The notes beneath the pieces are model-generated. The model did no database searches, was not told the origin of the DNA, and saw only the letters and a program-made list of their open reading frames with translations. Of a DNA stretch of 64,000 nt, positions 45,047-56,589 are shown piece by piece. Within the stretch, counting starts at the first letter, position 1. The number at the start of each line of letters is the position of its first letter. Source of the DNA: Oscarella lobularis (taxonomy: Eukaryota > Porifera > Homoscleromorpha > Homosclerophorida > Oscarellidae); assembly GCF_947507565.1 (NCBI RefSeq), contig NC_089182.1, positions 868,001 to 932,000 of the forward strand. Direction: 5' to 3'. Both the position numbers and the translations under genes were made by a program.

Positions 45047-48000
45047 TTATTTTATATTGAACAAATGACGCATGGTCGGTCGACCATGTGGGCAATTCTA
45101 AGAATAAAAAAAGACGTTTTTCTTTAACAGATGATACACGTGGAAAAAGTTTCTCACCCAAGGTTGATCTAAATTGGCCATGTGACGCAGAATAGTCGTC
45201 ATTTTTCGTTTATCGAGAGCCGTGCCTATCATCACTGAAGAACGGCAAGCACGAGATGCAAACATGTCTCGAATCCTAGAGGGCCTTCGGACAGTCGTTT
45301 CCTATCATAATAATAATAATAAAACAACCAGTCAGTTCTTGGTGCATCGTTTCATTTACTGGAAATTCTGACAATAAAAACAGCATTTCTTGAACATCTA
45401 AAGCAACGGACTTGCGTGATATTATGCCGGTGGGTCGTGCTCTTCTCAATACCTTCGCTTCCAAACGTCCAATTTTTACTAACAGGTACAGACTTTAGTT
45501 TAAAACGTTTACCCAACGTGTCTAAGCTCGCCAAATTGCTAGAAAGAAAATTTCGTCTATTTTTCATACCAGTCTCGTCGTGAGCAAAATGAAATCCGTT
45601 CAATTTGAAAAGGTCAAGGTTGTCAGCAAGGATAGCTTCTTGGGACGCAGTCAGTTCCAATTGTTTATGTCTTAGTTAGAAAACGACGTGTGTATTAATT
45701 TCATTAGGTAGTTACTTAGTTATTGTTCACCTAACAAGCATTTGATTTTCGAGAACGGTTTCTTTTTGGAGTCGTTCAAAATTGAACTTTTCGTCAGAAG
45801 CGTGCTAAAATCAATTAATAAAGGTCGCTTGGAAGACGGTGCCGGTCAGGTGATTTAACTAACCTGATCTACAATAAATAAATCGTTTCGCAATTTTGCT
45901 ATAATAAATCCAAGATTAAATTGACCGATTGCTTCGAGTTTCAAAAAATCCTCTTTTCTAATCGTAGCCGCATATACAAAAGGAGTCTCTCTCTAAATCG
46001 ACAGACTCACTTGAACTCTTTCTGGAGTTCTTCAAGTGCCGCCTGATTCGCTTCAGGTGCGATTCTAGCCATGAACTTTAATTTGGAATCGCTCAAGAGG
46101 AGCCCTACTCATAAAATACTCATTCAGTACTCTACTGTAGTATGTTCAATTTGGTCACGTTTTGTAGACAGTCTTTTTCTAATTGCATCAATACTAAACG
46201 TCATCGTGCAGGACTTTAGTTTTGACTCGCGAGGAGAGGACTGGAATTCAAAATTAGGCCGAGCGAAACCAGTGAGGGTAATCAACCTGAACACGAATAG
46301 GCTCAGCATAGCTCTCCTTCACTAATTCAGAGTCGGTGCTGCCGATTTCTACTTTTCTTGGTGGAACAGTTGAAAATGAAATTTTTGACTCTAATCTTGT
46401 TCCACGTTTAGCCAATTTTGCCTTTGGCTCAACACACTCAACGTCATCTTCTCTAGAAACGATACGTTTGACTGATTCACCACACCTCCTTAATTAACGC
46501 AAATTTAACTTTTTAGATGATCCCAGTCGTGAAAATTTCTATACACAGAGGGACAACTTCATTGAGAAACAAACCACACAAAATTCAACTCACCTCCCAA
46601 ATAAACTTTTTCGTAAGTTCTCTTTTACCTTCTTTAGACGAAAAATTCAAAACATACCAAATGCACGAGTGCTTACGCTGTACTGTACCCTGCGAATTGT
46701 CAGCCTGACTGGATTGCTGCCGGCTAATTGTGGAACTAATTTTATCATACATCTTTCTCAATGAGCACTATAGAGAGAAAGCAATGCATCTCATTTTATA
46801 CCAATAAAGAGCATTTTGTACCCTGACTACACACAATAGAGTCGTCTCGTCTTGTACAAACACCGTCCGTTTATCAGGCGTCACGTTAACATCAACAGAA
46901 TCTACGAGAAACTTGGCTTCTCGTCTTACTACTCTAATCGTTCTGGCTAACCGGTTTTTATTTGAATCTCGAGAATGACAACAGGAAATTGATGCCTATT
47001 GTAGATGTGATAAACCTGATTTATTGCCTTGCTGAGCTGCACCCGCATTGCAACGGTTCATTCATCAGGTTTGACTAATTTTAGCCTTTACTTTATTAAG
47101 ATCCATAGGTCGTTTGTTAATAAAGAAGTAGTGTCTATCAGCGGAACTTCGGCCTTCCCCGTGACAGCAAGTCGATACAAAACCGGATACCCTTACTTCA
47201 GTATTAGTAAAGAGACCTACCTATCTGTATTATAGTTGTACTTGAAAGTTGACTCCTTAGAAGCGATTTTAGTATCAGGCTCAAGAAAGTGGCAATCAGA
47301 AAGAGAGCACTGTTCTATTGGCACAAGAGAAGCCAACTTAGAAAGAAGATAAAAAATCAACTTAATTTCTATAAGTCATCTTCTTTGGCTTGCCTGTTTT
47401 GCTCCAAGTACACTTGCTACATTATCGCGCAAAGACTGACTTGTTCCATTACTGAGAACGATATTGCGTTTCCTTCAAATTATTAAATGGCTTGAAGAAA
47501 CAGGACATATGTACCCCCACTTCGTTACCCAGAATCCGACGGCTGGTTTGTAACAACTATGCTTATTCCAACTGATACTAGACAGTACGTCTGAAGTGTA
47601 TACATCAATTTGGAATATTCCTAAAACAGCATTTAATTAACACACCGGTCTCAAAAAGAGCCAATAAATAACCTTTTTTAAATTCTTCGAAAATTCTCTA
47701 CATCTGACCGGCAGAGAAGAAAAGAGCTTTGACGCAGATACGGTTGTCCCAATCTACCCAATGCAGTATTACGTAATTTTTCTAGTCACTTTGAATTATA
47801 GTCATACCTCTCTGGCGGAGTGTGTTTCCTTTATAATTTCCCCACTGTGATCATACTCAAGTCGAGTTGCTTTCGTATCAGAAACGTGTCTCGTCGTTAT
47901 GACAACGTCGCTAATATCGAATTCCCAAAAAAACGCACTAATTTTTTATTCAGAAAAATTACCTCAGAGCACATAGGGAGCTAAGAGCTTCTCCTCGAAA

Positions 48001-48391
48001 TCCCAACGTTTGAACACGTGACAAGTCGCTAAAATTTTCCAATTTTGACGTGTAATGCTTAAGTGCTACATTTTTTAGTTAAAAAATGCTCTCAATTCCA
48101 TTCAACGAATAAATTACTGATTGCTTTGAAATTGGATGGGCTGATGCCACTTCCATTATCGGACACTTCTACGAGCTCAGAACCGTAATTTTTCAGAAAA
48201 ACCTCTACGACAAAAGCCAGAACTCGAAGAAGAGCTCGAGGCCCCTGTAGTACGACGCGAGAACCTATTCGAGTGGCTCCCGCATCCAAGCTGTTTTCGA
48301 CTAATTCCTTCGCAGCAGACGCTAGACTAACAATGACCTGACCAGAACAAATCCGGTGAACGGCATCGCCTTCGAGACGAGCGACGGCCAT
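45047..48391 (-). CDS. PMS2: DNA mismatch-repair endonuclease PMS2 (MutL family)
   Basis: Starts [20 protein letters not shown]. The N-terminal GHKL ATPase shows [12 protein letters not shown] and, after an intron, [12 protein letters not shown]. The C-terminal endonuclease motif [12 protein letters not shown] fits DQHA(X)2E(X)4E and is assembled across an intron near 45850-45900. The end, [15 protein letters not shown], matches the zinc-site C-terminus of PMS2, and [10 protein letters not shown] is present just before it. Partner: MLH1 (MutL-alpha). Many introns, AT-rich, and a less conserved linker in the middle (about 46300-47300) whose exon borders I did not resolve. Its ATG lies 24 bp from the likely ATG of the divergent sulfotransferase gene. 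Confidence 0.93.
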
Positions 48392-48415
48392 CGCGAGCGC
48401 GAACCCGGATTACGG

Positions 48416-50340
48416 ATGTTCGAGACTATGACGTCGAAGAAGGTCTGCCGCTGGGCAATGCGACTCAGTGTGCTATGCGCGTGTTCCGTCGCTCTGTGGT
48501 GGACCTTCGTATCGAATCGACGCGAGATGACCGATAGTGTCATAGCAACTCGACGTCCTTTGATAGCCGAGCCCGTTCGGACTCTAACGGCGTCGCCTAG
48601 ACGAGTCAACGTCGAAACTTCGCCGCCTAAGGAGACGGTGTTCTCGAGCATCGATTTTTTCGCCGTACCGATGTCGGGATATTCGGAATTTCTTCCCTTC
48701 GTCTTCTCGCTTCTCGGTTGCAAGACGACTTCGTGCACGTGCAAGGGAGGATGCGAGAAGCAGTGTCCGACGTTTCGCACCAACTGTCAGTACAAGCCGA
48801 TTGAATCGACTTCATTTCAGACGTCCAATGACGAGACTTTGAATGCCGTGCTTCTACGTCATCCCGCACGTCGACTCGTCTTTTCGTACATGTCTGCAAT
48901 TCATAAGCCTTGGGTTAGTGTAAATAGATAAATAAATAAATTAATAAATAGATTTCTTTGTTTAATTAATGAATGATTCATTTAGATCGATTTAGGTTTT
49001 CCTACCAATGTTAGCCGGATATTTCAAAATCAGAAAATTTCGAAGCCGACGTTGGATGAATTTGTTCGTTTTCGTTGTTTTGATAATGTGATGACGAAAT
49101 TGTTGTCCGGTTTGGGAGCGTACGAGTGTTTTCGCGTCACCGAAGCGACTCTCACTAAGGCAAAGGAAACTCTGCGCAAGTTTGACTTTGTTGGGATCAA
49201 GGAACACCTTCGAGAGTCCGCCTTACTTTTGAAACAAAAATTTGGAAAGAGCTCTGTTGCCATTGGCAACGTTCCCACGGAAATAATCTCGCCTCTTCTC
49301 GGCAGCGACCACAGTCAATTCTGCTTGAGCAAAGAGATGTGGGATTTCGTGGAAAAGTCGAATTATTACGATTTTCAACTATACGAGTTCGGTTTCGATA
49401 TCTTCCGCAATCGTCTCTGCAAATCGACGAATCAATGCCTTCCCCCAAAACAATCCACCCTCTTTCCTCACTTTTCGTCGCCCTTTCTCAAATCGCCGAG
49501 AATACTCGCCATTCTTCACGTTCCCAAGGCGGCCGGCTCGGCATTCGTTCGCGTCGCTCGTCACGCGCTCGGATGCGATCCGACGTGCTGGTGCACGGGT
49601 ATGTGCTACACGTCCTGTCCCTACCTCATCAATCAGTGCGGTCACACGGCATTCGTACCGGACGCGTGCGGCGGTCACGACGAGCCCGTCTTCACTTTCA
49701 CCCTTTTGAGGAATCCCCTCGATCGAGTCGTATCTGCGTACAAGCACGCGAAAACTACAAAGGTGCGCGTATCAACCTAAAGTGATTATTTAATTAATTG
49801 ATTTAATTTTTCTTAGGGTAATCATTGCTGTGGGTTGCCTGATCGCGTGACTGTGAAAGTCGATTTTTCCGAATCGAGTTTGAATTTGACGCAGTTTGTC
49901 GTCGAGCCCGGCGTTTCGAATGTGATGGTGAAGATGCTGGCCGGAATTCGCGTCGACGACGTCGATGCTCAAGTGAACGAGGAGACGTACAAGAAAGCGC
50001 GGAAGCGACTCAAGGAACTATCCTTTGTTGGCATACAAGAACAGTATAAGGAGTCGGTTCAGCTCTTCTTTCATTCTCTAAACAAATCTGGTAAATTATC
50101 ACGGGATGTTTTGATTAATAATGATAAGTCGTTCTTTTCCTCTCCGAAGCCGTACCTCAACCAATAGATTATAAAGTGCACAATGCCGGATCGAGGCAAA
50201 TTCGAGTTGACGTCACGGAAACGGATCGACGACTGATGGAGAAAGCGAATGCGTACGATAGACGAATATACGAAGAAGCGAAGGAGATGTTCTACGATAG
50301 ACTTTGCTCCGCCCACATTAAGTGCTTAGAATCAAATTAG
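48416..50340 (+). CDS. Double-unit sulfotransferase-like type II membrane protein, copy 1
   Basis: Type II topology: a short cytosolic N-terminus, then a helix (RLSVLCACSVALWWTFV), suggesting a Golgi lumenal enzyme. The lumenal part is two homologous units. Unit 2 (exon 48985-49764 and on) has a cofactor P-loop HVPKAAGSAF and a 3'-phosphate motif LLRNPLDRVVSAYKH, as in PAPS-dependent sulfotransferases. Unit 1 has only FAVPMSGYSEF and LLRHPARRLVFSYM. Both units then share the helical tail (MTKLLSGLGAYE / MVKMLAGIRVDD, FVGIKEHLRES / FVGIQEQYKES). A Cys cluster GC-x4-C-x-C-x3-C-x3-C sits between the two motifs in each. Exons are 48416-48912, about 48985-49764 and about 49817-50090, plus a last one. 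An in-frame ATG at 48356 would overlap PMS2; the inner ATG was chosen. The acceptor is unknown, probably carbohydrate. Confidence 0.75.
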
Positions 50341-50372
50341 AATAAAATTTTAGCGCACTCGTCTTCCGACTC

Positions 50373-52341
50373 ATGAGAGCCTTCTCTTTCTTTCGTTTCG
50401 GGGCTGTTCTGCTGTTTGTTGTCTTTGCGGCGAGTCTGTTCGCGATTCGAAAACTATGGCCGCCATCTGCTACGATTAGGACGTCGGCGACGCGACGTTC
50501 GATCGGTGCGTTCGATCGTTTAGGATTTCGCGACTAATCGTACGCGCTTTTTAGACGTTACGAACACGATGTCGCTCAAACTAAACGAAATTCCGTCGAT
50601 TTTGAGCTTCTACGACATTCCTCGCACGGGATTCGACGAGCTGTTGCCGTTTATACGACGCGTAATCGACTGCGACGGTCTCCAGTGCGCTTGCGACGAC
50701 AGCTGCGTAACAAAGTGCCACGCCCCCATCGCTCGCTCTCACTGTCATCACACGCCCATCCGTTTGAACGACGATCCCGCCGTTTTCAACGCGATTATAC
50801 TACGTCATCCCGTTCGTCGAATCGTCTCCGATCTCGTACGAGTCAGCGCTGTCTACCAATCGACGCGATCGGTCGGTAAAACAAGCGCCAAACCTAAGTA
50901 GACGTACAAAAGGGGCGGGTCTCTTTCAGATCACCGGAATACCTCACTTCTCGCCGAACCTGACGCTCGCGCTCAGTCGAGAAAGGGTCGTACGCGCCAA
51001 CGTCGATCGTTTCGTCCGATATCCGTGTCTCGACAACGGAATGACGAAAATGCTGGCGGGTTTCGACGTTCACGCCTGCGTATCGATTTCGTCTCAGACT
51101 CTGACGAAAGCGAAAGAAAATCTGAGAAAATTCGATTTCGTCGGAATCGAGGAACACCTTCGCGAATCGGCTCAATTGCTCAAGAGCAAACTCCTTCAGA
51201 AAAGCGAGCAAAGAAATAAAAATTGGTTATTGATTCTAATAACCTATTTTTTTTAGATTTGGCGAAATTTCCCAATGTTCCCACGTCGGACGTGCCCGCG
51301 GAAAAAATGTCGCCCTTTCTCGGAAGCGATTGGTCGATCTTCTGCTTAGAAAAAGACACGGAAACGTTCGTAGAAAAATCCAACCACTACGACCTTCAAC
51401 TCTACCAATACGGCGTGGATTTATTTCGCAGCCAATTAGCTCGAGCTCACGTGACCATTAACCCTTATTCCCAATTTTCCTCGCCCTTTCTCGCGTCTCG
51501 TCGTCTCGTCGCTCTCCTGCACATACCCAAGACGGCGGGAACGGCGTTTCTCTGGGTCGTACGTCATATCTTAGGCTGCGAGCCCAAGTGCGTGTGCACG
51601 TTTCAACGCGGTTGCCATCGAAGTTGCCCGTACATTATTAATCAATGCGGTCACACGCCCTTCGTACCGGACACCTGCAAGGGGGAGAACGTCTTTACCG
51701 TCGTTCTTCTGAGACATCCGGTCGATCGCGTCATTTCAGCTTATAAACACGCTAAAACTAGAGTATGAATTAATGTCATTATTATTATAGAGTACTGTAC
51801 TTCTGTTTTGTTTTTTTAGAAGGACCATTGCTGCGGTTTGCCGGATAACGTGACGCAAAGCGTCAATTTTTCGAAATCGAGTTTGACCCTATCGCAGTTT
51901 GCTCTCCAGCCGGGCGTCTCGAATTTGATGGTGAAAATGCTGGCGGGAATCGGCGGCCACGAAATCGTGACCGTCAACGAAGACATGTACGACAAAGCGG
52001 AGAAACGACTCAGGGAATTGTCCTTCATAGGAATTCAAGAGCAGTACGACAACACGGTGAAACTGCTATTCCACGCGCTCGGCGGAAAAGGTTCAGTCTC
52101 TAATAAGAAGATCGCACAAGAAATAAATTATATGTAAATATTTTATATATACTCTTTAGCTCCTCCTCAGTCGGTTGACTTCGAGAAACACAACGCGAGA
52201 AATGATCGAGGCGTAAAAGCGACCGACGCTGACGTCAAACTTATACACAACGCTAATCTTTTGGATTACCGGCTTTACAACGTCGCGAGAAAACTGTTTT
52301 ACGCTCGCCTATACGAAGCTGGGATAGTGCAATTGCCTTAA
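50373..52341 (+). CDS. Double-unit sulfotransferase-like type II membrane protein, copy 2
   Basis: Tandem paralogue of the preceding gene. Exon 1 encodes MRAFSFFRFGAVLLFVVFAA, a signal anchor. Unit 1 has FYDIPRTGFDELLPF where a P-loop should be and ILRHPVRRIVSDL as the second motif. Unit 2 is canonical: HIPKTAGTAFLWVV and LLRHPVDRVISAYKHA. Cys clusters CDGLQCACDDSCVTKC and CEPKCVCTFQRGCHRSC repeat the pattern seen in copy 1. The helical tails match (MTKMLAGFDVHA, FVGIEEHLRES; MVKMLAGIGGHE, FIGIQEQYDNT). It ends YEAGIVQLP. The intron before LAKFPNVPTSDVP (about 51200-51256) has no clear GT donor in the right phase, so that junction is unresolved. It starts 32 bp after the copy 1 stop, and its stop overlaps the RAB3GAP1 stop on the other strand. 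Confidence 0.75.
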
Positions 52342-55300
52342 TGATACGCGGTAGAATTCGTAAACGCTCCCATGACTCGGAATTCGTCTTGGGCTAAGAC
52401 TCCGTACATTCGCTGAGGCAGACCGGCAGTGCGGGCTCGAAGGATGAATTCTCGACCGATAGGATGTGGGAGTTTCTAATCAATGACTGCAGATTAATAA
52501 TTTATCTAATTAATAATGATGAAACCTCTTTAGTTGATTTTGATTCCTGTTCGCATTAGTTAAGTTTTGATTACGTAATTGTAAGGCAGGCTTACTTGAT
52601 TTTCTAATAAAAGACCTTGGACTATTTTTCCTCCCAATCCGCGTGCTCCGCCTCCTTTCAAATCGGTTTCCGCGTCTTCCAAAAGGCTCGTGATTATTTG
52701 CTGAAATTCGTCTTTAGGAATTTCCCTAGGTAGAGATGGATTCGCTTTGAGAAAACTCTCGTACGCAAATGTCAATTTTTCGCGAAGAGCTTCCGCCTTG
52801 GAACAGAGCAACTCGCCAGAGGCAAGAGTTGCTATCAGCGCCTGGTTTCAACGTAAAAAAATCGCTAATATACTCAATGCCTTTGTGGGTGTACTTCATA
52901 GTCTGATATATCCGATAAAGAGGCAAAGTTTTGGCTGCATCTCTTGATAGACTTAGCTCCAATCGAAAGTTCAGCGAAGTCTATAGCAAATAGAAACAAG
53001 CCCTCAGACTCTATAGAGGTCTCATTCACCTGCATAGCTCTTCAATTTATTCAGAGCGGCGTGGAAAAGAACTGGCATTACTAGATAAACCATTTCCCGT
53101 ACGGACAAACCGTAGAAGTAATGAAGAATCTAGACATTCGATTTTCGCTTCTGGTCAATACGGATTTTGTATAAGAATTAGCACTTTTTCCGCTTCCCTC
53201 GTATCGTCAAATAATCGCTTTTGTCTCTTCGCGGGAACGGGTCGCGCCATGTCCCACATTTCGACCCACATATTGCCGGGTAATTCCATTCGAGCACTCA
53301 GCTTACCTTTCACAAACTTGACAAAGAAATGATGAAATACTAATAGTCACATATGTGGTACGATTTTCGTCGAATCTTCTTCGGTTTCCTCCCGCGATTC
53401 TAGCCAATCCTTCGGCGAATACCAACGCACAAAATCAGCCAACACGCTACCGGGATTAGCAGCCTAATAACACAGACAACCCATTCCTAAACAACGACCT
53501 CCCAAGCCCCAATATATTATTTCCTTAAATGATTCCATGTCGGACATCAATTGAGCGCTCTGCATTCTCGCTCTAATCTTTGCCGCCTCTTCCGACGTCC
53601 CCAGCGTCGACAGCACGTGACTCTGTTCCATAACCATATCCTCAGTCATAACCAGAGGATCCTCAAAATCCAATAAGTAATATTTTAATTATTATCTATA
53701 CTATCTATATGTACTTGAGTGATTGGAACATTTAGCGGATTTCCTGACATAATAAGAATCTTGTTGTCAAGCTGATGTTTTATTCCTACAGGTGACGACG
53801 TCACGTCCTCCTCCTCTTCTTCTTCTTCTTCCTCCTCCTCTTGAGTTTCTACTGCTTCAAAAAATTCCTCTTCGCTATCTGTTGGAGATTTTGCCTTCTC
53901 GCTATTGACACCACTACAGGTTCCTTTTCGTATGCAGTAGTCAAGCATCTGATTGCAGCTCCACGGGTAACAGAAGCGACTAATCAAATACTAGTACGTA
54001 CTTGAAGTTTTTGATGTAGCAGGCAATAATTCATATTGGGTGCATGTCCAGAAAATCTTAGAGGGAAATTCAGTTTTGTTTATAATTATTCAAATAGTCG
54101 AGTTACCCCGGCAATTTCACTTTGTTGTCCCATCTGTATCTTAACTCTGACACGAATTCGTGCCATAGATGAGCAACGGCTCTCAGGCCTTTGGAGAGAA
54201 GAGAGGTTAGCATACGAGTATGTTTAAAAATCCCCAATTACACACCTCCAAAATTGTGATTGACAAGAGTCAAACAGACAGAAAATCGAAACAGCAGACT
54301 CTCATTCGGAGCCGACTTGAATTTAGAAAACTGAGGGCACAATTAACAATTAAAATTAAAATGGTCACGCTATAAATTCTCCCACACATACTTCTTCCTC
54401 CTCGACAATTTCTTCCTTCCAAGACTCGGAAGAATCCGGAAATATGTACTACGCGTTAATTAAATAAAATGTATTGTATTTTGCTTGTTCATCTCATCTT
54501 ACTGCCATCATAGCATCCATCGTTTTCGAAGGAATCGACGAATCGTCGTCACTTCCAGGCGAATCAATAGAAAGCGCCGCCGATTTTGTCGCCTTGACGA
54601 CGGACGACAACCCGGTTGGCAAGTGGGGCTGAGTGAGACGTTGCAGCGCTTCGCTGAAACCTCCGCCTCCTTTTGGCAAATCGTCTTTACAATTAATTAA
54701 TTCGTGCAAGGGCTCGCAATGTTGACTCAATTTCAGAAAACTAGCCAAGCAATCGCCTACCAGTACACATCAGAATGCAATCAAATTTCTTTTATGTGTT
54801 TCGTGTACTCATGAGGCATTGAGCTTTCTCAATGAATTGAGCGCGGAGTGACCATTTGGGGGCATCCATTGGATCAAGATCACTGTTCAATCACTATTGA
54901 TTAATTTTTCAATAATTTCTCTCTGCTTACGAATAGACGGCGTTGTCGACAACAACGTCTTCTGATAAAGAAGGCCACGTTACAGACAAGTGAAATTCAC
55001 TGCAACAAAAATCCACAATCTCCAAGTATTGATAAATTTATTAGATAGGATTACTTGATTGCATCTAGAGAAATTCCAAACGGAAGCTCGGAATAATCGG
55101 ACGCGTCGACGCTTTCCTCGGAAAATTTATTTAAATCTATTCACCCGTCCGTTTTAATCAGGATTCGTTTATTTTCGTATTTACTAACCAGGTGGAAGTT
55201 GAGGCCACGAAAATAAATTCGAATCTCTTAGAACGTAAGTAAAGCGAATTGATACGAGTACGGGCGACAATCTAGTGCTAGAAACGCCCTACACAACAAA

Positions 55301-56196
55301 TTAGAGCATCAACTCTCCCCATTTCTGATAATCTATTACCAGTTTCGATTTGAATAAATCTATGAGACCGGAAAGATGCGCAAATTGAGGTGGAGCGTAT
55401 CGCAAGTGAATTACGTCAAAATACGTTCGGGTCACGTGAGTTTGATGAACCCCTACGTACATTCGTCGCCATGGCTGCCCTATTTGCACAAAGGCAGGCA
55501 AAATGCTAAACACCCCAGATAGTCAAATATAAATCAATGAGTCCTCTTCAATTAACACCTATTAATTATTACCATCCCGTGTTTGTCAGTGCTATGGTTA
55601 GAGAGCTTAATATCAACTTTCCCTGACTTTCTGACGTCAGAATTTCGCTCTGGGGCGTTGGATGAATAACAATAAAATATTTGACGCCAAACCTAATTAA
55701 CATCGATCAATTAGAGCTGTGTTAAGTGAGTAGGCGCGACCATCTCGTGATGCAATGGGCGCGTGCCGGAAAATCATTTTCCCTCCTCATTACGTCATTT
55801 AATATGAACGATTCTTCCGGCACGCTTCCTTCTCGCCACGTTTCCGCCATTTCCCGAACGTTTTCGCCGAATAAGGACAAGACAAAACAAAATTTTCCCA
55901 TTTTAATTTCTTCTTGAAGATTCGCCGCCGAAGTCGTCTCTTCGTCGGTTTTCGACTGAGAAACGAAGTTTTCACGTTTCTCGTCTCCCTTCTAAAATGA
56001 CTCACAACTTGTCTTGATAAGGATCGTCCGTCTCTGTGAACTCTCCATCGACATAAAACCTCTTCCACGAGCGATGTGAAGCTAAGTTGTACCCCTATCA
56101 GCTATTTTCGTTGTACTGTAGCTATTCTCTGTACTTTTCCCAGTCCGAAGCGTTTGTGTAGTCGGTGATCTCGAATATTTCGGTGTCCGTCTCCAT
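52338..56196 (-). CDS. RAB3GAP1: Rab3 GTPase-activating protein catalytic subunit
   Basis: Catalytic partner of RAB3GAP2; acts on Rab3 and as a Rab18 exchange factor. The first exon gives METDTEIFEITDYTNASDWE, the family start. Later exons give VQIGQPWRRMYVGVHQ and HLRYAPPQFAHLSGLIDLFK. An acidic DSEEEFFEAVE linker is followed by EDMVMEQSHVLSTLGTSEE, ARMQSAQLMSDMESFK, NPGSVLADFVRWYSP and LSARMELPGNMWVEMW. Then come RQKRLFDDTREAEKVL, GREFILRARTAGLPQRMYGV and the end MGAFTNSTAYH. The catalytic arginine of the family lies in this DDTREAEKVL region; I infer it is intact. Many short introns. It starts 31 bp from the divergent SMIM13-like ATG and its stop codon overlaps that of sulfotransferase copy 2. 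Confidence 0.94.
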
Positions 56197-56227
56197 TGTG
56201 GGACTTGCGTTAGCGTGCGTTATCGTC

Positions 56228-56440
56228 ATGGCGTTGAGCGAAGAGGTCTCTTTGCTAATTGCGTCGATTGCCGCTCTTCTATTGACTATTTTTATACTTA
56301 TACTTGCTTGGAAGTTTCTATGGATAGCATTCTTGCGCAATTTCGCCTTCTTTCGCGAGCTGGTCACGCCGAACGACGACGAAAGAAAAGAAAGAGAGAA
56401 GAAAGCCCGTCCGCATCGGAAAAGCGAAAAGACTCATTAA
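56228..56440 (+). CDS. SMIM13: Small integral membrane protein, SMIM13-like
   Basis: Single exon of 70 residues starting MALSEEVSLLIASIAAL. One membrane helix (LIASIAALLLTIFILIL) is followed by AWKFLWIAFLRNFAFFRELV, which aligns residue for residue in pattern with the human SMIM13 GWYFVWHLFLSKFKFLRELV, then a charged Lys/Glu tail. The function of SMIM13 is not known. An in-frame ATG at 56165 would place the start inside the RAB3GAP1 first exon on the other strand; the 56228 ATG gives the family-like length. Easily missed because of its size. Confidence 0.75.
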   Translation: MALSEEVSLLIASIAALLLTIFILILAWKFLWIAFLRNFAFFRELVTPNDDERKEREKKARPHRKSEKTH

Positions 56441-56589
56441 TTAATAGCTCGCTAGAAACACGCAAGTTTTAATGACAATAAATAAACACAACGAGTGCCG
56501 CATCTTTAGTAATCAGTACAGTAACTAAAAATTCTACTTGAAAATGATTAAATAATACTAATAAGTCATCTGGGACGTCCTTTAATAAC

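Noticed and set aside
55799-56068. 89-residue minus-strand frame near the RAB3GAP1 5' end
   Set aside because: It spans RAB3GAP1 exon and intron sequence in the wrong frame; the real first exon is at 56196.
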